Source: an uncultured cyanobacterium
GTDB lineage: Bacteria; Cyanobacteriota; Cyanobacteriia; Phormidesmidales; Phormidesmidaceae
Assembly (NCBI GenBank): GCA_938029995.1
Contig: CALHGI010000214.1
Span: forward strand, 1-7,709
Direction: 5' to 3'
Length of the DNA: 7,709 nt
Shown: piece after piece, positions 1 to 5,479 of the stretch
Numbering within the stretch: position 1 is the first letter of the stretch
How the letters are laid out: each line of letters opens with the position of its first letter
Notes under the pieces: model-generated
The model's database searches: none
What the model saw: only the letters and a program-made list of their open reading frames with translations
What the model was told of the DNA's origin: nothing
Translations under genes and position numbers: made by a program

Positions 1-4
1 CAGC

Positions 5-898
5 CTATGGGCCATAGCCACTGACGTTGACTAGTCGATAGCCATCATCAACATAGTTGTTAAAGGCAGTCTGGTAGGCATTGGAGGTCATGCCATGGCG
101 CGCCACCCAAGCAGACCCGGAACGCCTTTCCCAAATGGCGGCATAGCGATTGCGGTCGCCTACCTTATAGCCACTCACCTTTACCAGGCGATAGCCGTTG
201 GCCGTTAATTCGTCAAACTTGGTTTGGTACTGGCTAGAGGTCATGCCGTGGCGCGCGACCCAGGCCGGGCCAGACCGCTTTTCCCAAATCGCGGCGTAAC
301 GGGCTTGATTTCCCACCCGATAACCACTCACATGAACGGGACGGTAACCATCGGCCACGTATTGCTCAAACTTACTCTGGTATTGGCTAGAGGTCATGCC
401 ATGGTGAGTTACCCAGGCCGGGCCAGACCGTTTTTCCCAGATGGCGGCATAGCGAGTTTGGTTGCCGACTTGATACCCACTGACATCAACCAGCCGGTAG
501 CCATCGGTCACGTATTGGTCAAACCGAGACTGATATTGGCTAGGGGTCATGCCGTGGCGGGCGACCCAGGCCGGGCCAGACCGCTTTTCCCAGATGGCGG
601 CATAGCGAGCCTGGTTGCCCACGCTATAGCCACTGACATCGACTAACCGGTAGCCGTCGGCCACATATTGATCAAATCGAGCCTGGTATTGGCTAGAGGT
701 CATGCCATGGCGCGCGACCCAGGGAGACGAGTTAGACGTTTGTTGCCAGATGGCGGCATAGCGGGCAGCGGGGTTGCCCTGGGCCACACAATGGGGGCAG
801 GGTGAAACCTGATCTAGGGCCGATACGGGCAAAGAGATTAAAGGGGTGAGCAGGGTTGCAGCTCCCACCACAGCAGCTGTTACTTTAGCTAGGGACAT
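5..898 (-). CDS. Secreted protein of five tandem ~51-residue repeats (bacterial tandem repeat domain, BTRD1-like)
   Basis: Complete 297-residue protein, ATG to TAG. A signal peptide is visible at residues 1-27: a short K-containing start, a hydrophobic core, and VSA before the likely cut, so the product should be exported. A short linker with a CPHC motif (Cys34, Cys37) follows, then five repeats from residue 46 to the end. Each begins RYAAIW and carries WVARHGM, an SQYQ/AYQ helix start, DGYR and VSGY. This pattern matches the repeat found next to the beta-lactamase-like domain of polyglycine hydrolases and in stand-alone bacterial secreted proteins. No catalytic domain is attached here, so a binding or structural role is more likely than enzyme activity, but the function is unknown. 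The start is supported by AGGAAG about 7 nt upstream. The gene is transcribed toward the window edge, and no partner gene lies on the same strand nearby. Confidence 0.85.
   Translation of the reverse strand: MSLAKVTAAVVGAATLLTPLISLPVSALDQVSPCPHCVAQGNPAARYAAIWQQTSNSSPWVARHGMTSSQYQARFDQYVADGYRLVDVSGYSVGNQARYAAIWEKRSGPAWVARHGMTPSQYQSRFDQYVTDGYRLVDVSGYQVGNQTRYAAIWEKRSGPAWVTHHGMTSSQYQSKFEQYVADGYRPVHVSGYRVGNQARYAAIWEKRSGPAWVARHGMTSSQYQTKFDELTANGYRLVKVSGYKVGDRNRYAAIWERRSGSAWVARHGMTSNAYQTAFNNYVDDGYRLVNVSGYGP
8..763 (-). repeat. Five in-frame tandem coding repeats, 141-156 bp each
   Basis: The repeat units run, in order of translation, at about 608..763, 455..607, 302..454, 149..301 and 8..148. Unit 1 is 52 residues and more diverged (RYAAIWQQTSNSSPW). 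Units 2 to 4 are 51 residues and nearly identical over the first 20 or so (RYAAIWEKRSGPAWV). Unit 5 is 47 residues and ends at VSGYGP. High DNA similarity between the middle units points to recent duplication or gene conversion, and copy number may vary between strains. The same periodicity creates an apparent open frame on the opposite strand, which is a shadow. Confidence 0.9.
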
Positions 899-1430
899 GG
901 GTTGACTTCCTTTTACAAGGTGAGCAAGCTAGAGATTCCGTGTGAATCTCTTTGTGAATCTTTCTGTAGGGGTCTCTAGGGGATTGTGTGAGGTAAAGTG
1001 CTAGAGAACCTGTGGCGATGCAGCCCAATAGTCCTTGGATGGTGTCGCCCATGGCGATGGGTCTCCTCTGAGACTGGTGATGGCTGATGTTATAAACCGT
1101 GGGCACCGAACTCTATTGTGCAACTGATTTGAGGAAACCCTAAAAATCATTGGGTTTTACACAGATGCCGTTGCTGATTTAGGGGATGAACCGATCTGGA
1201 AATGACGCGATACATCCGAATTTCGCAGATCAAATCATACCGAGGATCAGCAGCGCCACACAGATTCTTTGGATGTTGACCGACTGGGCACTGTCGTTGT
1301 TGATGTTGCGTAGTCGCAGCCGCCAGGTGCGGGCATCTTCGCCATCGCTGTCGAGTCCCTTAAAGCTTCGATTGCCAGTACTAAGGCATCGTTGTAGGCT
1401 GGCAGTGGTGTCTAGCTTACCCCCCGAACT
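899..1430. other. Long stretch without a clear gene
   Basis: This region separates two divergently transcribed exported-protein genes. It holds the leader elements of the left gene, a small hairpin-prone patch (TCGCC at 1045-1049 with GGCGA at 1053-1057, overlapping CCCAT/ATGGG to 1061), and an inverted repeat AAACCC/GGGTTT (1135-1140 and 1152-1157). The right half contains a possible gene remnant on the minus strand (described separately). No ribosome binding site or recognisable domain supports any complete gene here. Confidence 0.6.
931..961 (-). promoter_or_regulatory. Leader hairpin overlapping a direct repeat, upstream of the tandem-repeat protein gene
   Basis: AGAGATT at 931-937 and AATCTCT at 945-951 form a perfect 7-bp inverted repeat with a 7-nt spacer, 33 nt upstream of the start codon at 898. 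Overlapping it, TGTGAATCT occurs twice with a 12-bp period (941-949 and 953-961). It could be a leader-RNA stem-loop or a repressor/activator site. No convincing -35/-10 pair was found near it, so the transcription start is not placed. Confidence 0.4.
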
Positions 1431-1460
1431 ATGCGCAATCCTACAGCTATTGGCCTTGGG
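1230..1460 (-). pseudogene. Possible gene remnant: start-less minus-strand open frame
   Basis: Reading the minus strand from 1460 to a TGA at 1230-1232 gives 76 sense codons. The middle looks like real protein, with a polar stretch KGLDSDGEDARTWRLRLRN followed by NINNDSAQSVNIQRIC and a hydrophobic end VALLILGMI. The frame opens right after a TAA and has no ATG, and its only GTG lies nine codons before the stop, so as it stands it is not an ordinary gene. The plus-strand frame over the same DNA is rich in L, S and R, as expected of an antisense shadow. The 5' end overlaps the start of the DUF302 gene. A decayed C-terminal fragment is the simplest reading; chance openness cannot be excluded. 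The family was not recognised. Confidence 0.25.
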
Positions 1461-1928
1461 TTAGTGACCCTCCTAACGGGGCTAACAATCGGCTATTTCT
1501 CTCGTCAACAGGCCGTTGCCCAGGCCACAGCCCCCACCGGACTAATTATTAAGTCCAGCCCCTACAGCGTTGAGGAAACGGAAACCCGGTTTAAGAAAAT
1601 CTTAGAAGCGAAAGGATTGAACCTATTTGCCACGGTGGACCATGCCAAAAATGCCGCGGGGGCTGATTTGGAGTTGCGGCCTACCCGCGTGGTTATTTTT
1701 GGTAATCCTAAGGTGGGCACTCCCCTGATGCAGTGTCAGCAGACCATTGCCATTGATCTGCCCCAAAAGGTGCTGATTTGGGAAGATGAGCAGGGCGATG
1801 TGCAACTGGCCTACAATGACCCGCAGTATTTAGGGGGGCGTCATCGCCTCAACGGCTGTGGTGTCGAGGCGATTAAGACCATTTCAGGGGCGTTGAACAA
1901 TCTCACCAACGGTGCGATCGCACCCTAA
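1431..1928 (+). CDS. Exported DUF302 domain protein
   Basis: Complete 165-residue protein, ATG to TAA. Residues 1-31 form a signal peptide or anchor: RNP, then the hydrophobic run IGLGLVTLLTGLTIGYF, then a possible cut near AVAQA. The rest fits the DUF302 fold (about residues 44-138): YSVEETETRFKKILEAKGL, then FATVDHAKNAAG, then LRPTRVVIFGNPKVGTPLM, and IAIDLPQKVLIWED near the end. Two cysteines (102 and 143) could form a disulfide outside the cytoplasm. The biochemical role of DUF302 proteins is not established. The Shine-Dalgarno is not obvious; the stretch before ATG is C-rich. The start is chosen because it begins directly at a well-formed signal sequence. The gene is convergent with the acyltransferase gene, whose stop lies 47 bp away. 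Confidence 0.85.
   Translation: MRNPTAIGLGLVTLLTGLTIGYFSRQQAVAQATAPTGLIIKSSPYSVEETETRFKKILEAKGLNLFATVDHAKNAAGADLELRPTRVVIFGNPKVGTPLMQCQQTIAIDLPQKVLIWEDEQGDVQLAYNDPQYLGGRHRLNGCGVEAIKTISGALNNLTNGAIAP
1911..1924. repeat. 14-bp perfect palindrome centred on a HIP1 site
   Basis: GGTGCGATCGCACC is fully self-complementary. It covers codons near the end of the DUF302 gene (N-G-A-I-A-P) and contains the cyanobacterial HIP1 octamer at 1914-1921. A second palindrome, AGGGCGCGCCCT (1955-1966), lies in the 47-bp gap to the convergent gene. Neither is followed by a T-run, so they are not typical terminators, although two GC-rich palindromes between convergent genes might still slow transcription. Confidence 0.6.
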
Positions 1929-1975
1929 GCACTCCGCCTTCTGCGCGACCGGGCAGGGCGCGCCCTTCACCACCC

Positions 1976-3382
1976 CTACTTTCCCACCAATGCCGTTGGT
2001 GCCATCAGCTGTAACTGCTCCTGGCTTACCCAGCGGGCATACTTGCCCTGGGCAATTTTGCACAGGTAATAGTGGCCATCGTCCAGCAGCACCTCCACCG
2101 CCTGCACCGACCACTGTTGGTCAAGGTAGCGCACGGTGTCCCCCACGGAAGGCACCCAGCTGGGCTGGACTGGGGCCGGTTTGCGGGCTAGCAGATAGTC
2201 AATGTCTTGCCACAGCCGGGCCAGGGCGCGTTTGAGTAGTGGGGTTACGGCGTCGGCGATGGCGGCGAGGATCAGGGTGCTGAGGATCATCAGGGGAAGT
2301 GCGATCGCATACCTCACCCCATCACCCTGAACAAATAGATCCAGCGTCCAACCCACCACAAAGTTATGGATCAGAAAAAAGCTATAGCTGTACTTGCCCA
2401 AATTGACTGCTAGCTGACGACCCCAGCCCGCCGATGTGAGCCATCGACAAACCACCATCCCCACCAGGGTTAACCCTAGGGGCATCAATAAATCGCACAC
2501 CAGCCACCCCAGTTTGTAAAACTGGCAAACAAACCCCGCAGCATAGAGAGAAAACCCCATTTGCAAGGCTTTGGCTTGGGGCCAAAACAGCACACCGCGC
2601 CCATGCTTATAGGCCTGGGCCACCACCATGCCAATTACAAACGTACTGAGTTTCGCCAACAACACATAAAACGGCAGGGGCCCCTGGGGCGTATCCAGCA
2701 GGGTATAGGTGGGCTGTCCACCAAACACATAGGTGGCCAACGTCCGGTAACCCAGGGTAACCACAAGACTGACCATCACCAGGTTGCGACCGCCCCAGCC
2801 ATACATCAGCCGATGTAGTAACGGAAAACACAGCGTAAAACTCAAGATCAGCGGAATAAACCACCAGGGACCGCTAATGGGCAACAGGAGACTACCACCC
2901 GGATCAAACAACAGCGGAAACGTAGACGCTGCAAACAGATTCCACACGGGGGGAACATACCCCTCGGTGGCAGCACCCAGCACCCACAGCACCGGGTAGG
3001 ACAGCAAGGCCACCGTCCAAAATGGCCACAGTAAACGTGATAAACGCTTTTGCCAAAAGGCCAGCCAGTCAAAGGAGCGCTGTCGGGTGGCCAGCATCAA
3101 ACTAAAGCCACTCAACAGGATAAATACATCCACAAACTGAAATCCGAATAGGGCTGGGGTCCCCAATAGATCGATCCATCCCGAAAGGGTGTGGAGAGAA
3201 TTTGCCGTCGGGATGAGCTGTTGTAAATTATGGAACAACCCTGTGGGCTGGGGAGTATACCCATATTGGGTATACAACAGCTGGGCATGGTAAAGCAGGA
3301 TCATGACGGCGGCAAAAATGCGCAGTCCGTCTAACCAGGCTAGGCGTTGCACCGCCATGGAACGGTTAAAACGACGAGTCAT
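1976..3382 (-). CDS. Acyltransferase 3 family membrane protein with extra C-terminal soluble domain
   Basis: Complete 468-residue polytopic protein. Acyltransferase-3 enzymes move acetyl or other acyl groups onto sugars of polysaccharides, lipopolysaccharide or peptidoglycan. The family signature is clear: LAWLDGLRIFAAVMILLYHA holds the R-X10-H pair (Arg21, His32) known to matter in OafA-type enzymes. Then come FVDVFILLSGF (83-93), KRLSRLLWPFW (112-122), GPWWFIPLIL (171-180) and GKYSYSFFLIHN (329-340), with about ten hydrophobic segments ending near residue 378. Residues 412-460 form an additional polar, probably beta-rich module (GDTVRYLDQQWSV...WVSQEQLQL) not usual in the family. An internal ATG at codon 9 is an alternative start; neither has a clear Shine-Dalgarno. 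The gene lies 79 bp downstream of the glycosyltransferase on the same strand, so O-acylation of that enzyme's product is a reasonable inference. Confidence 0.85.
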   Translation of the reverse strand: MTRRFNRSMAVQRLAWLDGLRIFAAVMILLYHAQLLYTQYGYTPQPTGLFHNLQQLIPTANSLHTLSGWIDLLGTPALFGFQFVDVFILLSGFSLMLATRQRSFDWLAFWQKRLSRLLWPFWTVALLSYPVLWVLGAATEGYVPPVWNLFAASTFPLLFDPGGSLLLPISGPWWFIPLILSFTLCFPLLHRLMYGWGGRNLVMVSLVVTLGYRTLATYVFGGQPTYTLLDTPQGPLPFYVLLAKLSTFVIGMVVAQAYKHGRGVLFWPQAKALQMGFSLYAAGFVCQFYKLGWLVCDLLMPLGLTLVGMVVCRWLTSAGWGRQLAVNLGKYSYSFFLIHNFVVGWTLDLFVQGDGVRYAIALPLMILSTLILAAIADAVTPLLKRALARLWQDIDYLLARKPAPVQPSWVPSVGDTVRYLDQQWSVQAVEVLLDDGHYYLCKIAQGKYARWVSQEQLQLMAPTALVGK

Positions 3383-3443
3383 AGTAGATGTCAGGGTAAA
3401 TGTTGTTTTCTAAAATAGATTCTCTATAAACCGGTTCTACAAA

Positions 3444-3457
3444 TAGGTCTAAACCTA
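3444..3457 (-). repeat. Small hairpin in the glycosyltransferase-acyltransferase gap
   Basis: TAGGT-CTAA-ACCTA forms a 5-bp stem with a 4-nt loop just after the glycosyltransferase stop. It overlaps the palindrome ACCTAGGT (3453-3460), and more symmetric sequence lies nearby (AACCGGTT at 3429-3436; ATAGA-TTC-TCTAT at 3415-3427). On the minus strand it is followed by TTTG, so it could be a weak or leaky terminator, or part of a promoter region for the downstream acyltransferase. The evidence is thin. Confidence 0.3.
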
Positions 3458-3461
3458 GGTA

Positions 3462-5045
3462 CTACAACCTGGCTGTTTCGGGCAGTGCATAGGCCTTTTC
3501 AAAATTGGCCACCACCGGTGTTACATCCCGTGGCGTGACCACCCAGTCTGTTTTGCCATGGAGGTGGTCATAGAGGGCCACCACCGCAATCATGTTCTTA
3601 AACAAAGAGTAAAAGGGGATAAGTAGGGCGTATTGCAAAAAGTAGTAGGTCGGATAATGGCGATACCCCACTTTGGCGGTCACTACGAGTTTGTAGATAC
3701 TACTTAAAAAGGTAATGACTGTGGCCGACAACAGGAAGGCATTGCCGGTGAAGTCAATGGTGCCCGTGACTAGCCAGCTACTGAAAACAATGGGCAAAAT
3801 CTGCACCGATAAAATGGGAAATATTTCTCGGTAGTAGAGCAAATGGGTCCAAATTAGCTTTTGACCAAAGGTGAGCTGGGACGATTTCCAAAATCGCTTT
3901 TGATAGCGCAGGCTCACTTCTAGCCAGCCCTGGGACCAGCGTTTGCGCTGGGACCAAAAAGCACTCACCCGGTTGGGCGCTAGCTCCGTCACCGTAATGC
4001 TGCGGTCGTGCACAATCCGATAGCCCTGCAATAGGGTGCGGATGGAGGCATCAATGTCTTCGGTCAGCATGGTGGGGTTGAACCGGATCTGCTGCAATAC
4101 CGATGTGCGCCAGTAACCATTGGACCCACCAAACAAGGCCGTATCCACCATTAACGACTTGGCAGAATGGCTCACACCGTAAATGGATTCAAACTCCACC
4201 GCAATTAGGCGTGTCAGTAGGTTTTCGCCCCGGTTTCGAATCAAATTGCGGCCCTGGACCACGTCGTAGCCATTGGCGATCCATCGCCCAGCCCGCTCAA
4301 AGCAGTCTGGGGCTGGATGGTGGTCCGCATCTAGAATGCAGGTGATATCTCCGGTGACAATGTCTAGGGCCGAATTAATGTTTTCAGCTTTAGAATGGCT
4401 GCCCTCCACCCGGTGGGGCCGAAAGTTAGGATATTTCCTCGCCCATCGCGTCAGCGTTTGCTCAATGGGTAACTCCACGGGGGTGTTGTAGGCCAGGATT
4501 ACTTCTAGACCGGCCTCTGGTTGGTGGACGCGATTGAGCAAATGGTCCACGGTCTCTAGGATGATGTCCTGCTCATTGGGCAGATAGGCCGCCACAATAA
4601 ACGAACAGCGGGGTAAGGGTTGGTGGGTCACGGGCAAGTCGGCGCCGCGAATCCCCAGGCCCTGCTTAAAGCGATGTTTGAATACATCGGAGGACGATAG
4701 CGGCAAGCGGGACGGTGCCGATGGTCCCGTAAGGCGCGATGGCCGGGGCTGTTGCCGATGGCTATTGGAGCCCGCAAAACGTCGCCACACGGCGGCGGTG
4801 GACTCGGCTATGACCATGACCGCACTGGTCAAATATAGGATGACCAGGGAGATGTGGAGCCACTGTAGCGAAGTATTGCCCAGGGTCAGGCTGCAATAGC
4901 AAGCAATGGTTGGTAGACCGATGAGCAGCACATTGAGAAAAATTAGCTTGCTGGCAATTTGCCAGCGTTCGCCTTGAAATCGCCAGAATTTGCTAACGGA
5001 TAGGTTAGCGATTTTGCGATCGCATTTATTATTCTTTCTTTGCAT
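3462..5045 (-). CDS. Membrane glycosyltransferase family 2 (cellulose-synthase-like / processive beta-glycan synthase)
   Basis: A 527-residue membrane synthase. Two N-terminal membrane segments (about 32-55 and 63-85) precede a proline/serine-rich linker (95-120) and a cytoplasmic GT-A domain. Catalytic and substrate motifs are all present: GSHSKAENIN (215-224), the metal-binding DAD (239-241), FGGSNGYWR (305-313), the TED base (328-330) and QRKRW (366-370), the acceptor/UDP-contacting motif of processive beta-glycan synthases. Three or so C-terminal membrane segments (about 397-427, 435-456, 467-492) follow. It should polymerise a sugar from a nucleotide sugar and export or anchor the chain; the sugar is not determinable, and no BcsB-like partner or PilZ domain is seen. 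The frame stays open to a TTG at 5103-5105, but the ATG at 5045 is preferred because AAAGGGG sits 6 nt before it. It probably forms a short operon or functional pair with the acyltransferase downstream. Confidence 0.85.
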   Translation of the reverse strand: MQRKNNKCDRKIANLSVSKFWRFQGERWQIASKLIFLNVLLIGLPTIACYCSLTLGNTSLQWLHISLVILYLTSAVMVIAESTAAVWRRFAGSNSHRQQPRPSRLTGPSAPSRLPLSSSDVFKHRFKQGLGIRGADLPVTHQPLPRCSFIVAAYLPNEQDIILETVDHLLNRVHQPEAGLEVILAYNTPVELPIEQTLTRWARKYPNFRPHRVEGSHSKAENINSALDIVTGDITCILDADHHPAPDCFERAGRWIANGYDVVQGRNLIRNRGENLLTRLIAVEFESIYGVSHSAKSLMVDTALFGGSNGYWRTSVLQQIRFNPTMLTEDIDASIRTLLQGYRIVHDRSITVTELAPNRVSAFWSQRKRWSQGWLEVSLRYQKRFWKSSQLTFGQKLIWTHLLYYREIFPILSVQILPIVFSSWLVTGTIDFTGNAFLLSATVITFLSSIYKLVVTAKVGYRHYPTYYFLQYALLIPFYSLFKNMIAVVALYDHLHGKTDWVVTPRDVTPVVANFEKAYALPETARL

Positions 5046-5051
5046 ATAGCA

Positions 5052-5058
5052 CCCCTTT
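5052..5058 (-). promoter_or_regulatory. Ribosome binding site fixing the glycosyltransferase start
   Basis: On the minus strand, AAAGGGG is followed by TGCTAT and then ATG, giving 6-nt spacing. The upstream TTG alternative has no comparable site, so this decides the start at 5045. Confidence 0.65.
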
Positions 5059-5122
5059 GCAGGTGTCTGAATCAAACAAACGTTGAACAATCGGTTGAAG
5101 CACAAACACGCCGCCTAGTCGC

Positions 5123-5154
5123 CATGGGGACCCATGACTTGCAGCCGAGGCTGC
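5123..5154. repeat. Two adjacent 14-bp inverted repeats sharing a GA centre
   Basis: CATGGG-GA-CCCATG (5123-5136) and GCAGCC-GA-GGCTGC (5141-5154) each have perfect 6-bp arms around a central GA, with centres 18 bp apart. They lie 78-109 bp upstream of the glycosyltransferase start, inside its probable leader. They could fold as RNA hairpins with 4-nt loops or act as paired protein-binding sites. Confidence 0.5.
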
Positions 5155-5186
5155 TCAAACCCAAGCTCCGTAATCATCAGAGGGAA

Positions 5187-5205
5187 AACTGCTAGACCAG
5201 CAGTT
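5187..5205. repeat. 7-bp inverted repeat, hairpin or operator
   Basis: AACTGCT and AGCAGTT flank a 5-nt spacer. On the minus strand the hairpin is followed by TTTTC; on the plus strand it is followed a few bases later by TTTTCTTT. It sits just downstream of the predicted minus-strand promoter, so it could be a 5'-leader attenuator-like hairpin or an operator for the glycosyltransferase gene. Confidence 0.45.
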
Positions 5206-5214
5206 CAATTTTCT

Positions 5215-5242
5215 TTGATAAGTTTTGGAACTTGATTGCCAA
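5215..5242 (-). promoter_or_regulatory. Candidate sigma70-type promoter for the glycosyltransferase gene
   Basis: The minus strand reads TTGGCA (5237-5242), a 16-bp spacer, then TATCAA (5215-5220). The -35 matches the consensus at five of six positions and the -10 at four of six. Transcription from here would give a leader of about 165 nt carrying the inverted repeats described separately. Predicted by eye only. Confidence 0.35.
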
Positions 5243-5271
5243 TATTAACGCAATGTTAAGCATATGTTAAT
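5242..5271 (-). promoter_or_regulatory. Three 8-bp TTAA repeats with 11-bp period, Pho-box-like
   Basis: On the minus strand the units are ATTAACAT (5264-5271), CTTAACAT (5253-5260) and GTTAATAT (5242-5249), each separated by 3 bp, sharing NTTAAYAT. The cyanobacterial SphR/PhoB Pho box is described as tandem 8-bp units of the form PyTTAAPyPy(T/A) spaced by 3 bp, so the architecture fits, while the flanking bases fit only partly. The array abuts the candidate -35 of the glycosyltransferase promoter. Because TTAA is self-complementary, it could also serve the divergent VWD gene. Another OmpR-family regulator is the main alternative. Confidence 0.4.
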
Positions 5272-5403
5272 TTCTGTGTGTACGGACAGGGGGTGCAGCC
5301 GTTGCCACCATGGCCATTACCCTAATTTCCTAAATTTCCTACCCGTTCCAAGGTTCTAGCCTGAAGTGCTGATTTACCCGAAAACAACGGTTGGGCACTA
5401 ATG

Positions 5404-5445
5404 TTCCGTATCTAGGTCAAGGATTACTGACGGAATCACCTAGAT
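5404..5445 (+). promoter_or_regulatory. Interleaved inverted repeats in the leader of the VWD gene
   Basis: TTCCGT (5404-5409) is complementary to ACGGAA (5430-5435), and the directly adjoining ATCTAGGT (5410-5417) is complementary to ACCTAGAT (5438-5445). The order A-B-A'-B' means the two stems (6 and 8 bp) interlock. A canonical H-type pseudoknot would be strained, because there are 0 and 2 nt in the connecting loops, so mutually exclusive hairpins or a DNA-binding site are at least as likely. The element lies 35-76 nt upstream of the start codon. Confidence 0.4.
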
Positions 5446-5479
5446 TCAGACTGTAGAGAGAAAAGACTCCTATCAACGA

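Noticed and set aside
224..646. Plus-strand open frame of 140 codons with its own repeats
   Set aside because: It is the antisense of the tandem-repeat gene; its repeats and R/G/H-rich composition follow from the real gene on the other strand.
788..799. CPHC as evidence for a thioredoxin/DsbA-type enzyme
   Set aside because: There is no thioredoxin fold around it; the motif lies in a short linker between the signal peptide and the repeats.
885..1106. Minus-strand 73-codon frame starting with GTG
   Set aside because: It overlaps the start of the tandem-repeat gene and covers that gene's ribosome site, lacks its own ribosome site, and shows no domain.
1135..1157. AAACCC/GGGTTT inverted repeat as a terminator
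   Set aside because: The stem is only 6 bp with an 11-nt loop, there is no gene upstream on the plus strand, and no T-run follows on the minus strand.
1186..1464. Plus-strand 92-codon frame before the DUF302 gene
   Set aside because: It overlaps the DUF302 signal peptide in another frame, has no ribosome site, and its L/S/R-rich composition looks like a shadow of the minus-strand remnant.
1955..1966. AGGGCGCGCCCT as terminator between convergent genes
   Set aside because: It is a pure palindrome without loop or T-run, so a terminator call is not supported.
5046..5105. Upstream TTG start adding 20 residues to the glycosyltransferase
   Set aside because: The ATG at 5045 has a good ribosome site at 6-nt spacing; the TTG has none.
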